A stretch of 64,000 nt of DNA, from the NCBI GenBank assembly GCA_012845835.1, contig JABAKD010000029.1, positions 10,232,338 through 10,296,337 of the forward strand, written 5' to 3'. This DNA is from Undaria pinnatifida. Its lineage: Eukaryota; Sar; Phaeophyceae; Laminariales; Alariaceae. The translations under genes were made by a program, and so were the position numbers. Positions 46,848 through 57,988 of this stretch are shown one piece after another (within the stretch, counting starts at the first letter, position 1; the number at the start of each line of letters is the position of its first letter). The notes below the pieces were generated by a model. The model made no database searches, was not told where the DNA came from, and saw nothing but the letters and a program-made list of their open reading frames with translations.

Positions 46848-47800
46848 GAAAATACACTCCAGCTGTGAGATCGAAGATTTCGTCGAAACTCATCTTTGCA
46901 CGCTGTGTGTGATACTCCGATCGCGCGCATTACGAGTTGTGAGTCCTCATTAAGGATATAGGTCGGCGACTCCCCTTACAACTACAGTGTAGCTATCAGG
47001 GTCAACAGGGTGATTTTAGTCAGTCTGTGCGCGGAAACTATAAAACCCGTTTCTGAGGGGGACAAAATCTGACAGTTGTGAAGGGAAATGTATCCTTTTA
47101 TCAAGTGAATCTTGTAAGTCGAATAACCGGTGAGGGGGGGGGGCGGAGTTTTGAAGGACGTGGGGGCCTGGTTTTGATCAAAAGCGAGCGGGTTTGGAGG
47201 GGGGGGAGGAAAGGGGGGGCAATTTGTGCATGTAAGCTATAAATCTTTTCAAGGGGATAAATCTAACGGTTTTGGCACCAGTTTATTATTGGGGGGGGGG
47301 CGGGGGGGGGGGGGGGGGGGGGGGCAGCTCAATATGTGCGTGGAAACTATACATTATTTTGAGGGGATAAATGTGACGGTTTTGGAAGTAATGCATCAGT
47401 TTATCATGTATATCCTGGGGTAAGTCGTACAATCAGTGAGTGAAGAGAGGGTGGAGTGTTCGAGGGGGTGGGGTTGGGATGGGTTGGGGGGGGGGGGGGG
47501 AGGTGGGGGGTGGGGGCGGGGGGGGGGGCGGGGGGGGGGAGGCGGGGGGGGGGGGGAAGGAGGGGCTTTAGGTGAGGGGTTTGTTATACGTGTGGTGGTA
47601 GGTCTAGGCGATGGTGCGGGTGATGGGGAAGAAGGGGGCGTTCGAGGCGGGGGGGGGGGGGGGACACAGCGGCATGGATGGCTCTCGAAAGATAATTAGG
47701 TGATATTCTGTGCGTGAAGTGTTTATTAATCTGGCGGATTTCGATATTTGGTGGGGCGTTTGAGTAAGGGAGAGCAAGAGGGGGGGGGGGGGATAATATA
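46848..47800 (+). repeat. Compound G-rich repeat, copy 1
   Basis: Starts with a long-type R2 unit (CAGCTGTGAGATCGAAG), then repeats GCGGAAACTATAAA, GGGGACAAA and CTGTAAGTCG-like blocks between G runs. It ends with GTCTAGGCGATGGTGCGGGT, GGCATGGATGGCT and GGCGGATTTCGAT blocks. The order matches 53505-54475. Confidence 0.75.
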
Positions 47801-48539
47801 ATGTTTACTGCTGCATAGCGTACTAAAATTGCTAATATTGCTAGTATACGGGTCGTACAGTGAAAGGTATGGTTGTCCCGGTCGTGTGTTCCGATTCGAT
47901 TTTCGATTGTTGAGTGTGCTATGATACCATATAATGTTATCATACATAGTCTACATACGTACCTGGTGCATATGATACGTGATACGTTTTTTGTCTACGA
48001 GTACCTATTATCTACCAGGTACTGGTATGCAGAATGCAGTAGCAGGGGCCCTCGATAAGGCGGTCTGACTAAGCCAGGATCCCTACGACATAATAAGGCG
48101 ATCAAAATCGCTCGGCGCTACTGGAGAGTTGCACTCATAGCCTGGAATGAGTTACATAAGGTGGTTTCTCGAGCCGATTTGCTACACTACAAGGGGGACG
48201 CGCAAAACGAAATCGGTGGCGTTGGAATGATCCCGTCGACAGCTTCTCACAGACACACTGCTCCGCATTCGCGCTATCTCTGTTGTCAAGAAAATCGACT
48301 AAGAACTTCGTCCGAGGGGGTGTGCTATCTTGCGAGCGATACAGTCTACGGTATTGTCCGGGGTCCACATCGTACCTTCTCCGCCGCCATACATTTTAGC
48401 AAACAAGATCAAGTGCACAAATCGAATATAGTTACGAGTGCAGCAGCGATTCTTACCTTCAGCCATCATCGCAGAAGAGAAGGAAGGGTGGTGGACGGGG
48501 AGATCGTCTGTTCATAACTTGGGTTTGCCTTGTTGATGA

Positions 48540-51500
48540 ATGGCTCAAGGTATGGTGATTAGCTGTATGGCGCGAGGTGAGAGACTGCTGCGCTGCTTGC
48601 TGTGTGTAGACTCCGAACATGTAACATGTAACAACAGCAGAAAAAGCATTTTTTGTTGTCTCTTGTCTCTTGACTTTTTGTTGACAGCTCGGACAGACAT
48701 ATACGAGGCAGACTCTGATCGCAGCTGACAGCCCGGACAGCCCGTGTCGACGACTGGTCGTGCATTTATCGTGGAAAAAGACAATAATAAAAGGACCGTT
48801 TATAATCCTGGCCTTCGCTGTTTCGAATACGGGTGTCATCGGAAAAAGAAAAGTTTTTTTTTCTTTCTTTTTTTCTTTCTTTTTCATCCTCCGGCGGATG
48901 GGGAAACATAAAGCTTTAGCTCACCACACTTCCACGTATTTTCATACGCGTCGTGTGTCGATTTAACGCAGTTGCTTTCGCAGCCCAACGCTAGCTGGCG
49001 CACCCTTCGGGTCCCATTGTAGGTATAGCGTAAGCTGTCCCTATCAGTGGTCTTCGTTACAACAAAAGAAATGTTCCCCATGAAAAATCGATACCTGGTA
49101 TTTATTTAAATTTTATTTGTAAAAAAAAAAATAGATATCAATGTGACGTTGTGGTCTACTGGTAGTAGATAGACTCTCCGCTTACAAGCTTGGCCTTCGT
49201 GGGTTCGAATCTGAGTATCACCGGAAAAAGAAAGTGATCCCCATAAAAAAATCGATCTATATTTGTAACAAAAAAATATCAGGTGGGACAAAAAATCAAA
49301 GAAAAGCTGGACCGTTCCGCAAGTAATGCACGGAGGCGGTGCCAATAAACAACTGGCAAAACGAGCAGAACCAAAAATAGTGTGGCGGAGCAAGAATTCA
49401 TAGAAAAGCTGGACACCGTTCCGCTAAACAACTAACTGGCGAAACGAGCAGAACCAAAAATAACGTGGCGGAGCAAGAATTCAAAGAAAAGCTGGACCGT
49501 TCCGCATGTAACGCGCGGAGGCGGTATCGAAGTGGGACCCTCGGAAATGCCAGGGGTGCACCAACCGAGCACTTTCAGCAGAAAGAAGTTAGTAAGTATA
49601 TTTATATTACTATGTACAACGTCTCTGCGCTGCTGACGCGCAACGCTAAGTCGACGCGACTCCAAGCCCGTCAGACAAAGGAAGGGTCGGTCTATCGAAG
49701 TGCAATGTTGTTTGGTCGTGATAATAGCCCTAAATCGATACCCGGTACCTAATACTTGATTATGCGAGTTAATGTGAGAACAACAACAACAACCCCTGGT
49801 ACCTTATTGTGAGAACAACAACAACAGCAACAACCTGGTACGTGGTACTTATGTACCTACATACGTACGTATGTACGTAGCAGGGCTGACGGCTGACGCC
49901 GCAACGCAAAACCATATAAAATGTGATTTTAAGATACGGCCTCGAAAGGCCTGTAGTGTTATAAGGCTTAGTTTGGGTAAGCTGTTGGTTAACCTTTTGC
50001 AAGTGGTCAAACGAACTAATACCCCACTAATACCTTAACGAATGGCGTCGACGATGAGATCATGGGTTTTTGGGTCGTGGGTCCACATACACCATAATAA
50101 ACTTTTTCAGACTTTTCCCATGTCGAACTTGAAAAATACTCTCCCCTGGTATACCCCCAGCAAATGAAACGGCGTGGACGTATTGACAGGTCCGCCCGTA
50201 TATCCGGCCGACCTGCTATCCCGCTGTTTCAGGGGGGGAGAGTGCTATAAGGCTCAGTTTGGGTAAGTTATCGGTTAACCTTTTGCAAGTGGTCAAACGG
50301 ACTAATACCCCACTAATTCCTTAACACGATGTCAAAGCTTTTCCTACAGCTAGCCGCTAATTTTTTTCAAACATTTTCCATCCGATAACGTAATTTTGCG
50401 GACCATAGCGCTAAATGCTACAATCTCAGCATCGCACTACTAACGAATGACGAATTAGCAGGTACATTGTTTCGCGCGTAAGTTCTGTAGGGCTTATAGA
50501 TTCCGGATTAGGGTACAGGGGTCTTACAGAACTTCCAGAAGTTTCGGGTACGGGTATGGAAGTGTTACAGAACTTCCAGAAGTTCCGGGTATTGTGGCAC
50601 AGGCATACAGAACTCACAGAAGTTCCGGGCAAGTACAAAACGGAATGTACCCGTACCCCGGGTAATGTGGCACGGGTCTTACAGAAGTCACAGAAGTTCC
50701 GGGTACGGGGATAGAAAAAACTTTCGGAACTTCCGGGTATTGTGGCACGGGCGTACAGAACTTCTCCAGAAGTTCCGGGCAGGTATAAACATGCTGTACC
50801 CGCACCCCGGGTCTTTGTGGCACCGGCGTACAGAAGTTCCAGAAGTTCCGGGTACGGGTATGAGTGTCTTACAGAAGTTACAGAAGTTCTTTGTAGGGTA
50901 ATACCCGGGATAAATACCCCGGGTACAGTTTTGTGTGTACCCTTCAGACAGAACGAAAATAGAAAGTTCGGGTACGGGTAATGTCCTACATAACTCACAC
51001 ACGTTTCAGGTACGGGTAGGGTTTTACAGAACTCACAACAGAAGTTTCGGGTACGGGTAATTCCCGGGTAAGTACCCGCCTCAAAAGGGGCGAAAAAACA
51101 ACAAATTGACTGGTCAATATAAAAAGACACAATTGTCAACGCATTTCCGATTATTGTGATTGGCATACTGCATAATACACTGATGCACTCATAGGCAACA
51201 GCACATACATCCACTACTACTGTTCTTCTGTAATACACAGATCATATCATAGCGTACCCCGGATGTGGCGCCTAAAAACAAATAATGTCGGTCGCAAGCC
51301 CAATGTTCCCACTAGCTCGATAAGCCAAGTGCCACGACAAAGAAGAAGCAAAGCCACCGAAAACACAGAGAATAGTTCAAGACTTCGATGATAGCGAGAG
51401 CAATCTGCATTATTCCGATCGGAAAATAAACATTGACAAAACGCAATACGTGGTTTCCCGATAGGAGGAAAAAAACGCTTGTTTCACACAAATCGATTCT

Positions 51501-54500
51501 AATTCAATTCGATTAATCAAAAATCATAATTGCGATTAAAAAGTGTATTTTGTTAACACGTTAATACGCGCCCTTAGAAACGAAAGAAACTCAACAACAG
51601 TTAACAGAGGTACAGTATACCGAAGGTGCTCTTATTGTATGATACATACTGCTTGCTGTGTTCGGTGTTCGGTTTGTGTGACTGACAAAACATGACGACA
51701 TCCTAGTTAATGCATAATACATTTATTTTCGGATTTAACCTGAATGAATACAGAGCTCCCCGGGTATTGTAACGAAGGTATACCCATACCCCGGGTATTG
51801 TGCCCCAGTCTTACAGGAGTCACAAAACGTAAGTTGCGGGTAAGGGTGTGACGATCTTGCGGAACTAACTTCCAGGTGTTCCGGGTACGGGTACGGATAT
51901 CTTACAGAACCTCCAGAAGTTCGGGGAATTGTGGCCCAGGCGTACAGAACTCACAGGAGTTCCGAGCGGGTACAAAACATGCTGTACCCGTACCCCGGGT
52001 ATTGTGGCAACGGGCGTACAGAACTTCCAGAAGGAGTTCCGGGTACAGGTATGAATGTCGTACAGAAGTTCCAGAAGTTCCGGGTACGGGTATGAATGCT
52101 CTACAGAACGTACAGAAGTTCTTTGTAGGGTAATACCCGGGATAAATACTCCGGGTGCGGTTTGTACATACCCTACAGAACACAACCTTGCATTGTTTAC
52201 TGTTATTATTGTAGTCTTTGTTAAGGAAATTAGTGGGGTATTAGTCCGTTGGACCACTTGCAACTGGTTAACCAATAGCTTACCCAAACTAAGCCTTATA
52301 ACACTCTCCCCCCCTGAAACGGCGGGATACCAGGTCGGCCGGATATACGGCGGACCTCTGTCAATATCCAAGCCGTTTCATTTCCTGGGGATACCACGGA
52401 GAGTATTTTACAAGTTCGGCATGGGGAATATCTGAAAAGTTTATTATTGTGGATGGTGGGGATCGAACCCACGACCCAAAAACCCATGGTCTGTCGACGA
52501 CGCCATTTGTTAAGGAATTAGTGGGGTATTAGTCCGTTTAACCACTTGCAACTGGTTAACCAATAGCTTACCCAAACTAAGCCTTATAACATCTTGCGGA
52601 CCGTAGCACTAAATGCTTCAATCCCTAGCAATCTCAGGGTCGACGCAAACAAACGTTCAAAAACTAGCCTTGAACGGCTCGTCGAGTAGGGAAAGCCTCT
52701 ACCTCGTTATATAGCTATTACTTGGTGTTTGTTTGCCGTTAATAAGGAGTCCCAACAATGAAACAGCCTCGCGGTTCGCGACCAGGCACGCCTTGCTTGG
52801 CTCGCAGTTTACAATGAGGCGCTCAAGCTCAAAGCACGAGCCTTGATTATCATCGCGGTTGTTACATTACAGTTAACTCCTATTATTCAACGTCAGGATT
52901 ACTACCTCTTTACTACATTATTACTGCTATGCTGTGGTGTACCGGTGTAATAACAGAAACCTTGACGAGGGAGGGAGCGCTGTTGTAGGTAGTAGTGCTA
53001 TTATTATTACTCTTCTTCTCACAGTGGTCTCGGCGGCCGCCTCGCCAGCCTCAGAGTCGGTGCTTGTCGTCGAACTGGCAGTCGCAGTCCTCGAAGCCGT
53101 GGAACACCGACAATCAGCGTCTGTATTGGACACGTCGCAAGGAAGGGTACGTGAGAAAAAAAGAATGCAACACACATGTCATGCTATTATTGTTGTTGCA
53201 TTCCCCTGGGAGCAGCCCCTTATCTTACTGTACTATTTCATTACTATGTTGCGTTGTTGTCAGCATTGTTGGTGTGTGTTGTCGTTGTCGCTACTATTTT
53301 GTTTCCCATCCGAAAAGTTGCAGCATAGTAATGATAGCTTCAACATCAATCATCCCAAAATAACCCCAGGTTCAACAAGAAACCCATGGGAGACAAACTA
53401 AATACAACAAATGAGCAAACTCAGCGGGAAAACCTGAAACTGACATTAACGAATAAAGCGCAAACGTGCAACGACCAAAACCTAGAGGGATATATTAAAA
53501 AAATAAAAATACTCTCCAGCTGTGAGATCGAACTCATATTTGCAAGCTGTGTGCGATACTCCGATCGCGCGTATTACTGTGTGTGTGTCCTCATTAAGGG
53601 TACAGGTTGGCGACTCCCCTTGGAACTACAGTAGTAGTGTTGGCTGTACCAGGGTCAACAGGGTGGTGTTAGTCAGTCTGTGCGCGGAAACTATAAAACC
53701 CGTTTTTGAAGGGGACAAAATTTGGCAGCTGTTGTGGAAGGAAATGCATCAGTTTATCAAGTATATCCTGTAAGTCGTATAACCGATGAGGGGAGGGCGG
53801 AGTTTTTAAGGACGGGGGGGGCGGGGGTGTGGGGGGGGCAACTCAGTCTGTGCGCGGAAACTATAAATCCTTTAAGGGGACAAATCTGACGGTTGTGGAA
53901 GGAATGCATGAGTTTATCATGTCTATCCTGTAAGTCGTACACCCAGTGAGGAGAAGGCGGAGTGTTCGAAGGGGTTGGGAGGCGGGGGGGGGGGGGGGGT
54001 TGGGGAGGGGGGGGGGAAGGGGGGGAGGGGATTCCCAACATCTTTAGGTCGCATAGATGTAGGGGCTTGCTATTCGCGTGGTGCTACGTCTAGGCGATGG
54101 TGCGGGTGGTGGGGAAGGAGGGGGCGTTGCGGGGGGGGGGGGGGGGGGGGCGGATGAATTGGAGCTACGGCATGGATGGCTAGAAAGATATGAGGTGATA
54201 TTAACTGCTCCTGGCAGATTTTGATTTTAGGCGGGGCGTTTGAACAAGAGGGAGCGGGGGAAAAGGGAGGGGCGCGGGGGGGGGCGGAAATGAGTGGGAG
54301 CTACGGCATGGATGGCTAGAAATATAATGAGGTGATACCAGCTGCCTGGAGCGTTTTATTACTCTGGCGGATTTTTATTTTAGGTGGGGCATCTAAACAA
54401 GAGGGATCGGCGGGGGGGGGGGGCGGGCGGGACAACTCAATATGTGCGCGGAAACTACAAATCCTTGAAGGGGACAAATCTGACGGTTGTAGAAGGGACA

Positions 54501-56378
54501 CATCGTTTATATCACCTGCGTGGTATCATTATTTATTAATCTAGCATAATATTTGAATTCTGGCGTGGTATACAAAACAATTTTTAGGTTTTGGTATTGT
54601 ACAAGGATCGCAAGGTAGAGCATTTCAATAGATAGGTGCAACCATGTAGTTACCATGGTTTTACCGTGCCGATGATATATATATACCAGAGACACACATG
54701 GATGGATGGATGGATTTCCTAACGTATGTCCCTAAATTGTTTTCGTCACCTAGAACATCACGTCGTTTGTCTGTTTATCGTACTATCCGTACCAGGTACC
54801 ACGGCGCAATCTGAATGCGGGACGGTTCCTCCACACATATAACACCCGGCTGTTTTAGGCCGTTTGCTCGCTTGGCACGCTTATCCCGCCCGGACCTGAC
54901 TGAGTCCTCCAAGCTGATCCTGGGCGTGTAATTAGCCGCCGACAGGGCCCACAAACACTCCCTGTGATCTGGCTGTTTGTGGTCTCACCCGGACCTGGCC
55001 CACCAAAAACGAGGCTTTCCACCAACAGGTGTACTTCAAACAAAAAGCAAATTTCACTGTAAAAACGTACAAAACCAGGCTATCTATCTATGTATGTATG
55101 CATACTGAACGACCTGCTGCATGCAGGTCCTACGATTGGTTTGGACAGCCGTCCTGAACTTGGTCGGCACTCACAACCACGGGTATCCAGTAAAATAATA
55201 TTAGCATGCACATCATACATAATGCATACCTACTTGCCTGGTGCCAGGCAGTCAGTGCTATGAAAATAACAATATAGTCTAATCCCGTCCGTGATGATTG
55301 ACGGCGGAAGCTAAACACTACGATAATAACCCTTTCCACAACAACAACTCCATAAATATCACCCCCATCTTGGGTCTGATTTAATTATAATGAGGCGCGC
55401 GAAGCACGCTGCGCTGAGCCTTTTTTTTCTCGGTTTTCCAAGGGAATAAAGCCTCTTCACATCGGATCGCATACGAGGGTGAAGCGTGCCTTGAACGACT
55501 TTCTCTGTTTCTGTGTGCGTTCGTGTTGATGTTTGTGTAGGTCAACATTTTTTTCGGCCACGTTTGTTTGTCCACCGCACTCAGCATGCACGGCACCAAG
55601 GCCAGTCAGTCCCGACGGGTCCCTTGCACGCACAAATAACCGACAACTTTTCTCGAACTGGTTTCTTTCGCTGTTATTAGTCCTTGAGAGTTCACGAGTC
55701 GAGGCAGGTGCGGCAACGTGTGTTTTTACCAGCTGGTTTTCACCGCCACACTGGGTTCCTACCAGTATCATTTTTTTTTTGTTTTCAAAACATCGTACCA
55801 ACTGCTGAACCGCGTCATGTGCCCAATAATCAACAGTACGTACGTGATGAAACGACCATTTTTCTTTTTTTGAAAAAAAATGAAAAATGTCAGCCGTGAG
55901 TACGGCAGATTGAATGGTTGAAACTCAACATTGCAAGCTGCGTGGTACATTCGATCTGTTTCTTTTTGAAAATTCATTTTTACCGAGGATAAAAATAATA
56001 GAAGAGTTAGTTCCGCCGGCCATACGGTATAATACCCGAGTAGCCGCCGCACAATATACCGACAAGCCCACAAACTCGTCGATAATAAGCCCACAACACC
56101 TACAAGCCAACGTGCTCGTCGAGAATAAGCCCACAATACCCACAAGCCCACAGGCGCGCCGAGAACAACAACAACAACGTAATCTCTCCGCCATCATACC
56201 CTGTTCGCTTGGAATACCAGCAGTGATGTCGAACCTACGGTTACACCCTCAATTCGAATCGAGGTACAACGCCCTCGGCGACCTGTCCAATCAAAACGGG
56301 TGGCCGCGCCGCGTAAACGTTCTCGAGGGCAGCTTCAACAAAACGAATCCGGAGCCAGTCTGCCGCACGCAGGAGTAG
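48540..56378 (+). CDS. Tentative three-exon gene, about 105 residues, unknown function
   Basis: Proposed exons are 48540-48576 (ATG, MAQGMVISCMAR; donor CGAG/GTGAGA), 53025-53150 (acceptor TTCTTCTCACAG, donor GTAC/GTGAGA) and 56224-56378 (acceptor ATACCAGCAG, stop TAG). All joins are phase 1 and the total is in frame. The last exon is the most convincing (LRLHPQFESRYNALGDL, then VNVLEGSFNKTNPEP). The middle exon is open in all three frames, so its role is unsettled, and the first exon is very short. No family recognised. The introns carry a tRNA-like SINE, two TRIM elements, palindromic arrays and a compound G-rich repeat. Confidence 0.35.
49130..49290 (+). mobile_element. tRNA-derived SINE-like element
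   Basis: Box A-like TGGTCTACTGG at 49152-49162 and box B GGTTCGAATC at 49202-49211 are spaced as in tRNA genes. A GGAAAAAGAAAG tail follows. The acceptor and T stems do not pair well, so it is not a working tRNA gene. A diverged partner with GGCCTTCG and TTTCGAATACG lies near 48808-48855. Confidence 0.5.
49290..49520 (+). repeat. Tandem triplication, about 80-base unit
   Basis: AACGAGCAGAACCAAAAATA, GTGGCGGAGCAAGAATTC and AAAGCTGGACCGTTCCGC recur two to three times. Confidence 0.8.
49755..49800 (-). repeat. R6 fragment
   Basis: ACTTGATTATGCGAGTTAAT and GTGAGAACAACAACAACAAC match the right end of the R6 copy at 20770-21040. A second GTGAGAACAACAACAACAG follows at 49810. Confidence 0.6.
49957..50326 (+). 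mobile_element. TRIM A, miniature LTR retrotransposon (370 bases)
   Basis: Direct terminal repeats of 83-84 bases (49957-50039 and 50243-50326) start TGTTATAAGG or TGCTATAAGG. The right one ends CCTTAACA, giving TG...CA ends. A primer-binding-like TGGCGTCGACGATGAG starts at 50043 and a polypurine tract AGGGGGGGAGAG lies directly before the 3' repeat. There is no coding capacity. TRIM A is an inverted partner of TRIM B at 52219. Confidence 0.75.
50484..50960. repeat. Palindromic minisatellite, array 1
   Basis: Units of 60-75 bases contain AACTTCCAGAAGTTCCGGGT, CAGAACTCACAGAAGTTCCG and CCCGTACCCCGGGTA. The inverted repeat GAACTTC-CA-GAAGTTC includes TTCNNGAA, the spacing of a heat-shock element. 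A 270-residue minus-strand frame crosses it and is judged an artefact. Confidence 0.85.
50961..51756. other. Intron spacer between two arrays
   Basis: A few diverged array units reach about 51080. The rest is A/T-rich unique DNA with no gene seen. Confidence 0.5.
51757..52190. repeat. Palindromic minisatellite, array 2
   Basis: Same orientation and end as array 1: both close with GTTCTTTGTAGGGTAATACC, then GGGATAAATA. The arrays are probably a direct duplication about 1.25 kb apart. Confidence 0.85.
52219..52591 (-). mobile_element. TRIM B, miniature LTR retrotransposon (373 bases)
   Basis: Minus orientation. The 5' repeat is 52508-52591 (TGTTATAAGG...CCTTAACA), with primer-binding-like TGGCGTCGTCGACAGACC at 52505-52488. 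The 3' repeat is 52219-52303, preceded by a polypurine tract (plus strand CTCTCCCCCCCT). The interior holds a tRNA T-arm-like block GTGGGTTCGATCCCCAC at about 52470-52455, with a perfect box B. Possible short target duplication TCTT. Confidence 0.75.
52592..53024. other. Intron, nothing recognised
   Basis: TTGCGGACC followed by TAGC and CTAAATGCT near 52594-52620 is repeated near 50395-50425, so the flanks of the two TRIMs are themselves related. The rest shows no gene. Confidence 0.4.
53505..54475 (+). repeat. Compound G-rich repeat, copy 2
   Basis: Parallel to 46848-47800 in block order: R2 core, GGTCAACAGGGTGGTGTTAG, GCGCGGAAACTATAAA blocks, G runs, GTCTAGGCGATGGTGCGGGT and GCATGGATGGCTAGAAA. 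Internal blocks differ in number between the copies. Confidence 0.75.
55880..55955 (+). repeat. R2 relic
   Basis: AAATGTCAGCCGTGAGTACG, then CTCAACATTGCAAGCTGCG. It shares GATTGAATGGTTGAAAC with the relic at 21105. Confidence 0.65.
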
Positions 56379-57988
56379 CAATTGCTTCTGGGACGCGCTC
56401 AATGTCAATATATAACAAGGAACGCTAGCGCTGAGTTGTGAACGGCAACTGAGTTAAATCCACACACGACGCGTATGAAAATACGTGGAAGTGTGGTGAT
56501 CTTTGACGCTTTATTTTTCCCCTTCCGCCGGAGGACGAAAAAAAAAAAAAAAAAAATGCAAGGAACTCCATACATACATGATGCATCGCAGATATGACTA
56601 CTACTACTGCAGGTGTTGAGGCCGCGCCTCATTACCACCGATTACTTGTACCTGGTAAGCGTTTAGTCCCCGAGACGGGGAGGTGTGGTGTCATAACGAA
56701 AGACTTTCAAGTTTAACTTGAGAATATTCATCTCTCGGGGAGGTGTGGTGTCATAACGAAAGACTTTCAAGTTTAACTTGAGAATATTCATCTCATTTAC
56801 TCGTGCAGAAAATAATTATTGAAGAATGTGAATAATTACATAACATGATAATAAACGGCATGTGCGCGAGAACAAATTTACAGCGCATGTGCACGTACGT
56901 CCAACAAGTCGAATACATTACGTCGGGAGCGGGATGATAAGAGACTTGCTAGCCCGCTTGAACCGGAAACGGACGCGCAAACCGATTTCACGGCCCCCAA
57001 AAAAGATCCTACTCTGATTCAAAGTGCTTGTCTCCTAAATGGGGTTGCAGTGGCGAGAGGGTTTAGAATTGGAAGTGTGAAGAAAACGATAACTTTCCAG
57101 ATACCGCTTGAAGAATATGTCCGAAACTGAAGCGGCAGTGCAGCAGCAGTATAGACTAGTCTAAATTAATATGTATGCGCAAGAACAAATTTCGTTTGAT
57201 GACGCGTATGTATACCGATCATACACTCCTGCTCTGGTATCCCTGGACAAAAAGGTGTTTCGTTGTTCATCGCCACCACACAACAGCCAACAGCTTCTGC
57301 TGCAACCAACAACCCGCACAAGGAAAAGGAAATAGGAAATAGGGCAAATGGCTATATACATCTGCAAGTGTGTGCCCTCTCACCCTCCCTCCCTCCCTCC
57401 CTCGTCCCTCTATATTATTTTATCGCGCTCTCGCTCTCCCTCTCTGTCTCACGCATACGCTGTATTCTGTCCTCATGTGGCTACTCAGTCAGTCAGGCCA
57501 CTCGTATCATATTTCCGGTATTCTGAAATAATGTCGCTATCAAAATGTTGCTGTTCTCACATAAAACCGAAAAACCATACAGACACACCAGGTACAGCAT
57601 AGCACTGCGGGCTGCAGTTTAAGAGAGGGGTGCTCCTCCAGGCGAATCATACCCGGCTTTCTCTTATACCGATACAAGAGAGTCTTCTCTCTTATACCGA
57701 CCGCTCGGTTTAAGATTAAATCATACCAAATCATACCATGGTATGTACCAGGTATGGGTTTTAGTGAGCCTGCGGGTGATTTCAAGAGATGTGCGATCGA
57801 CCCCTTTTTCGTGGGTGCCCCAACAAAGTGCGAAGAAGGGCCCGTCGCATGGCCATCCTTCAATACACAGCGCGTACCTGCTTCCTAACTAGGCAGCAAG
57901 TATCCTGTGTCTGAACAACACCTGCCGCGGTTTATTTGCTGTTCCCGCGCTCTTGGCTCTTGTGAGGCTGAATTTTCAAAGCTTTCGC
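56379..57988. other. Convergent intergenic region
   Basis: Contains an exact 60-base tandem duplication at 56677-56796, a CTCC run near 57380 and unique DNA. No gene recognised. Confidence 0.5.
56677..56796. repeat. 60-base tandem duplication
   Basis: Two essentially identical copies beginning GGGGAGGTGTGGTGTCATAA and ending ATATTCATCTC. High identity suggests a recent event. Confidence 0.95.

Larger units (their letters stand above)
45224..48539. other. Intergenic region between divergent starts
   Basis: Holds an R2 relic at 46065-46125, telomere-like repeats at 46681-46727, the first copy of a compound G-rich repeat at 46848-47800, and unique DNA. No gene recognised. Confidence 0.5.

Noticed and set aside
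47436-47699. Gly-rich plus-strand frame
   Set aside because: It is the translation of G homopolymers.
49141-49230. A functional tRNA gene
   Set aside because: Boxes A and B are present but the acceptor and T stems do not pair, and a related sequence nearby points to a SINE-like repeat.
50426-51238. 270-residue minus-strand frame across array 1
   Set aside because: The residues simply repeat with the minisatellite units, and no splice or start context supports it.
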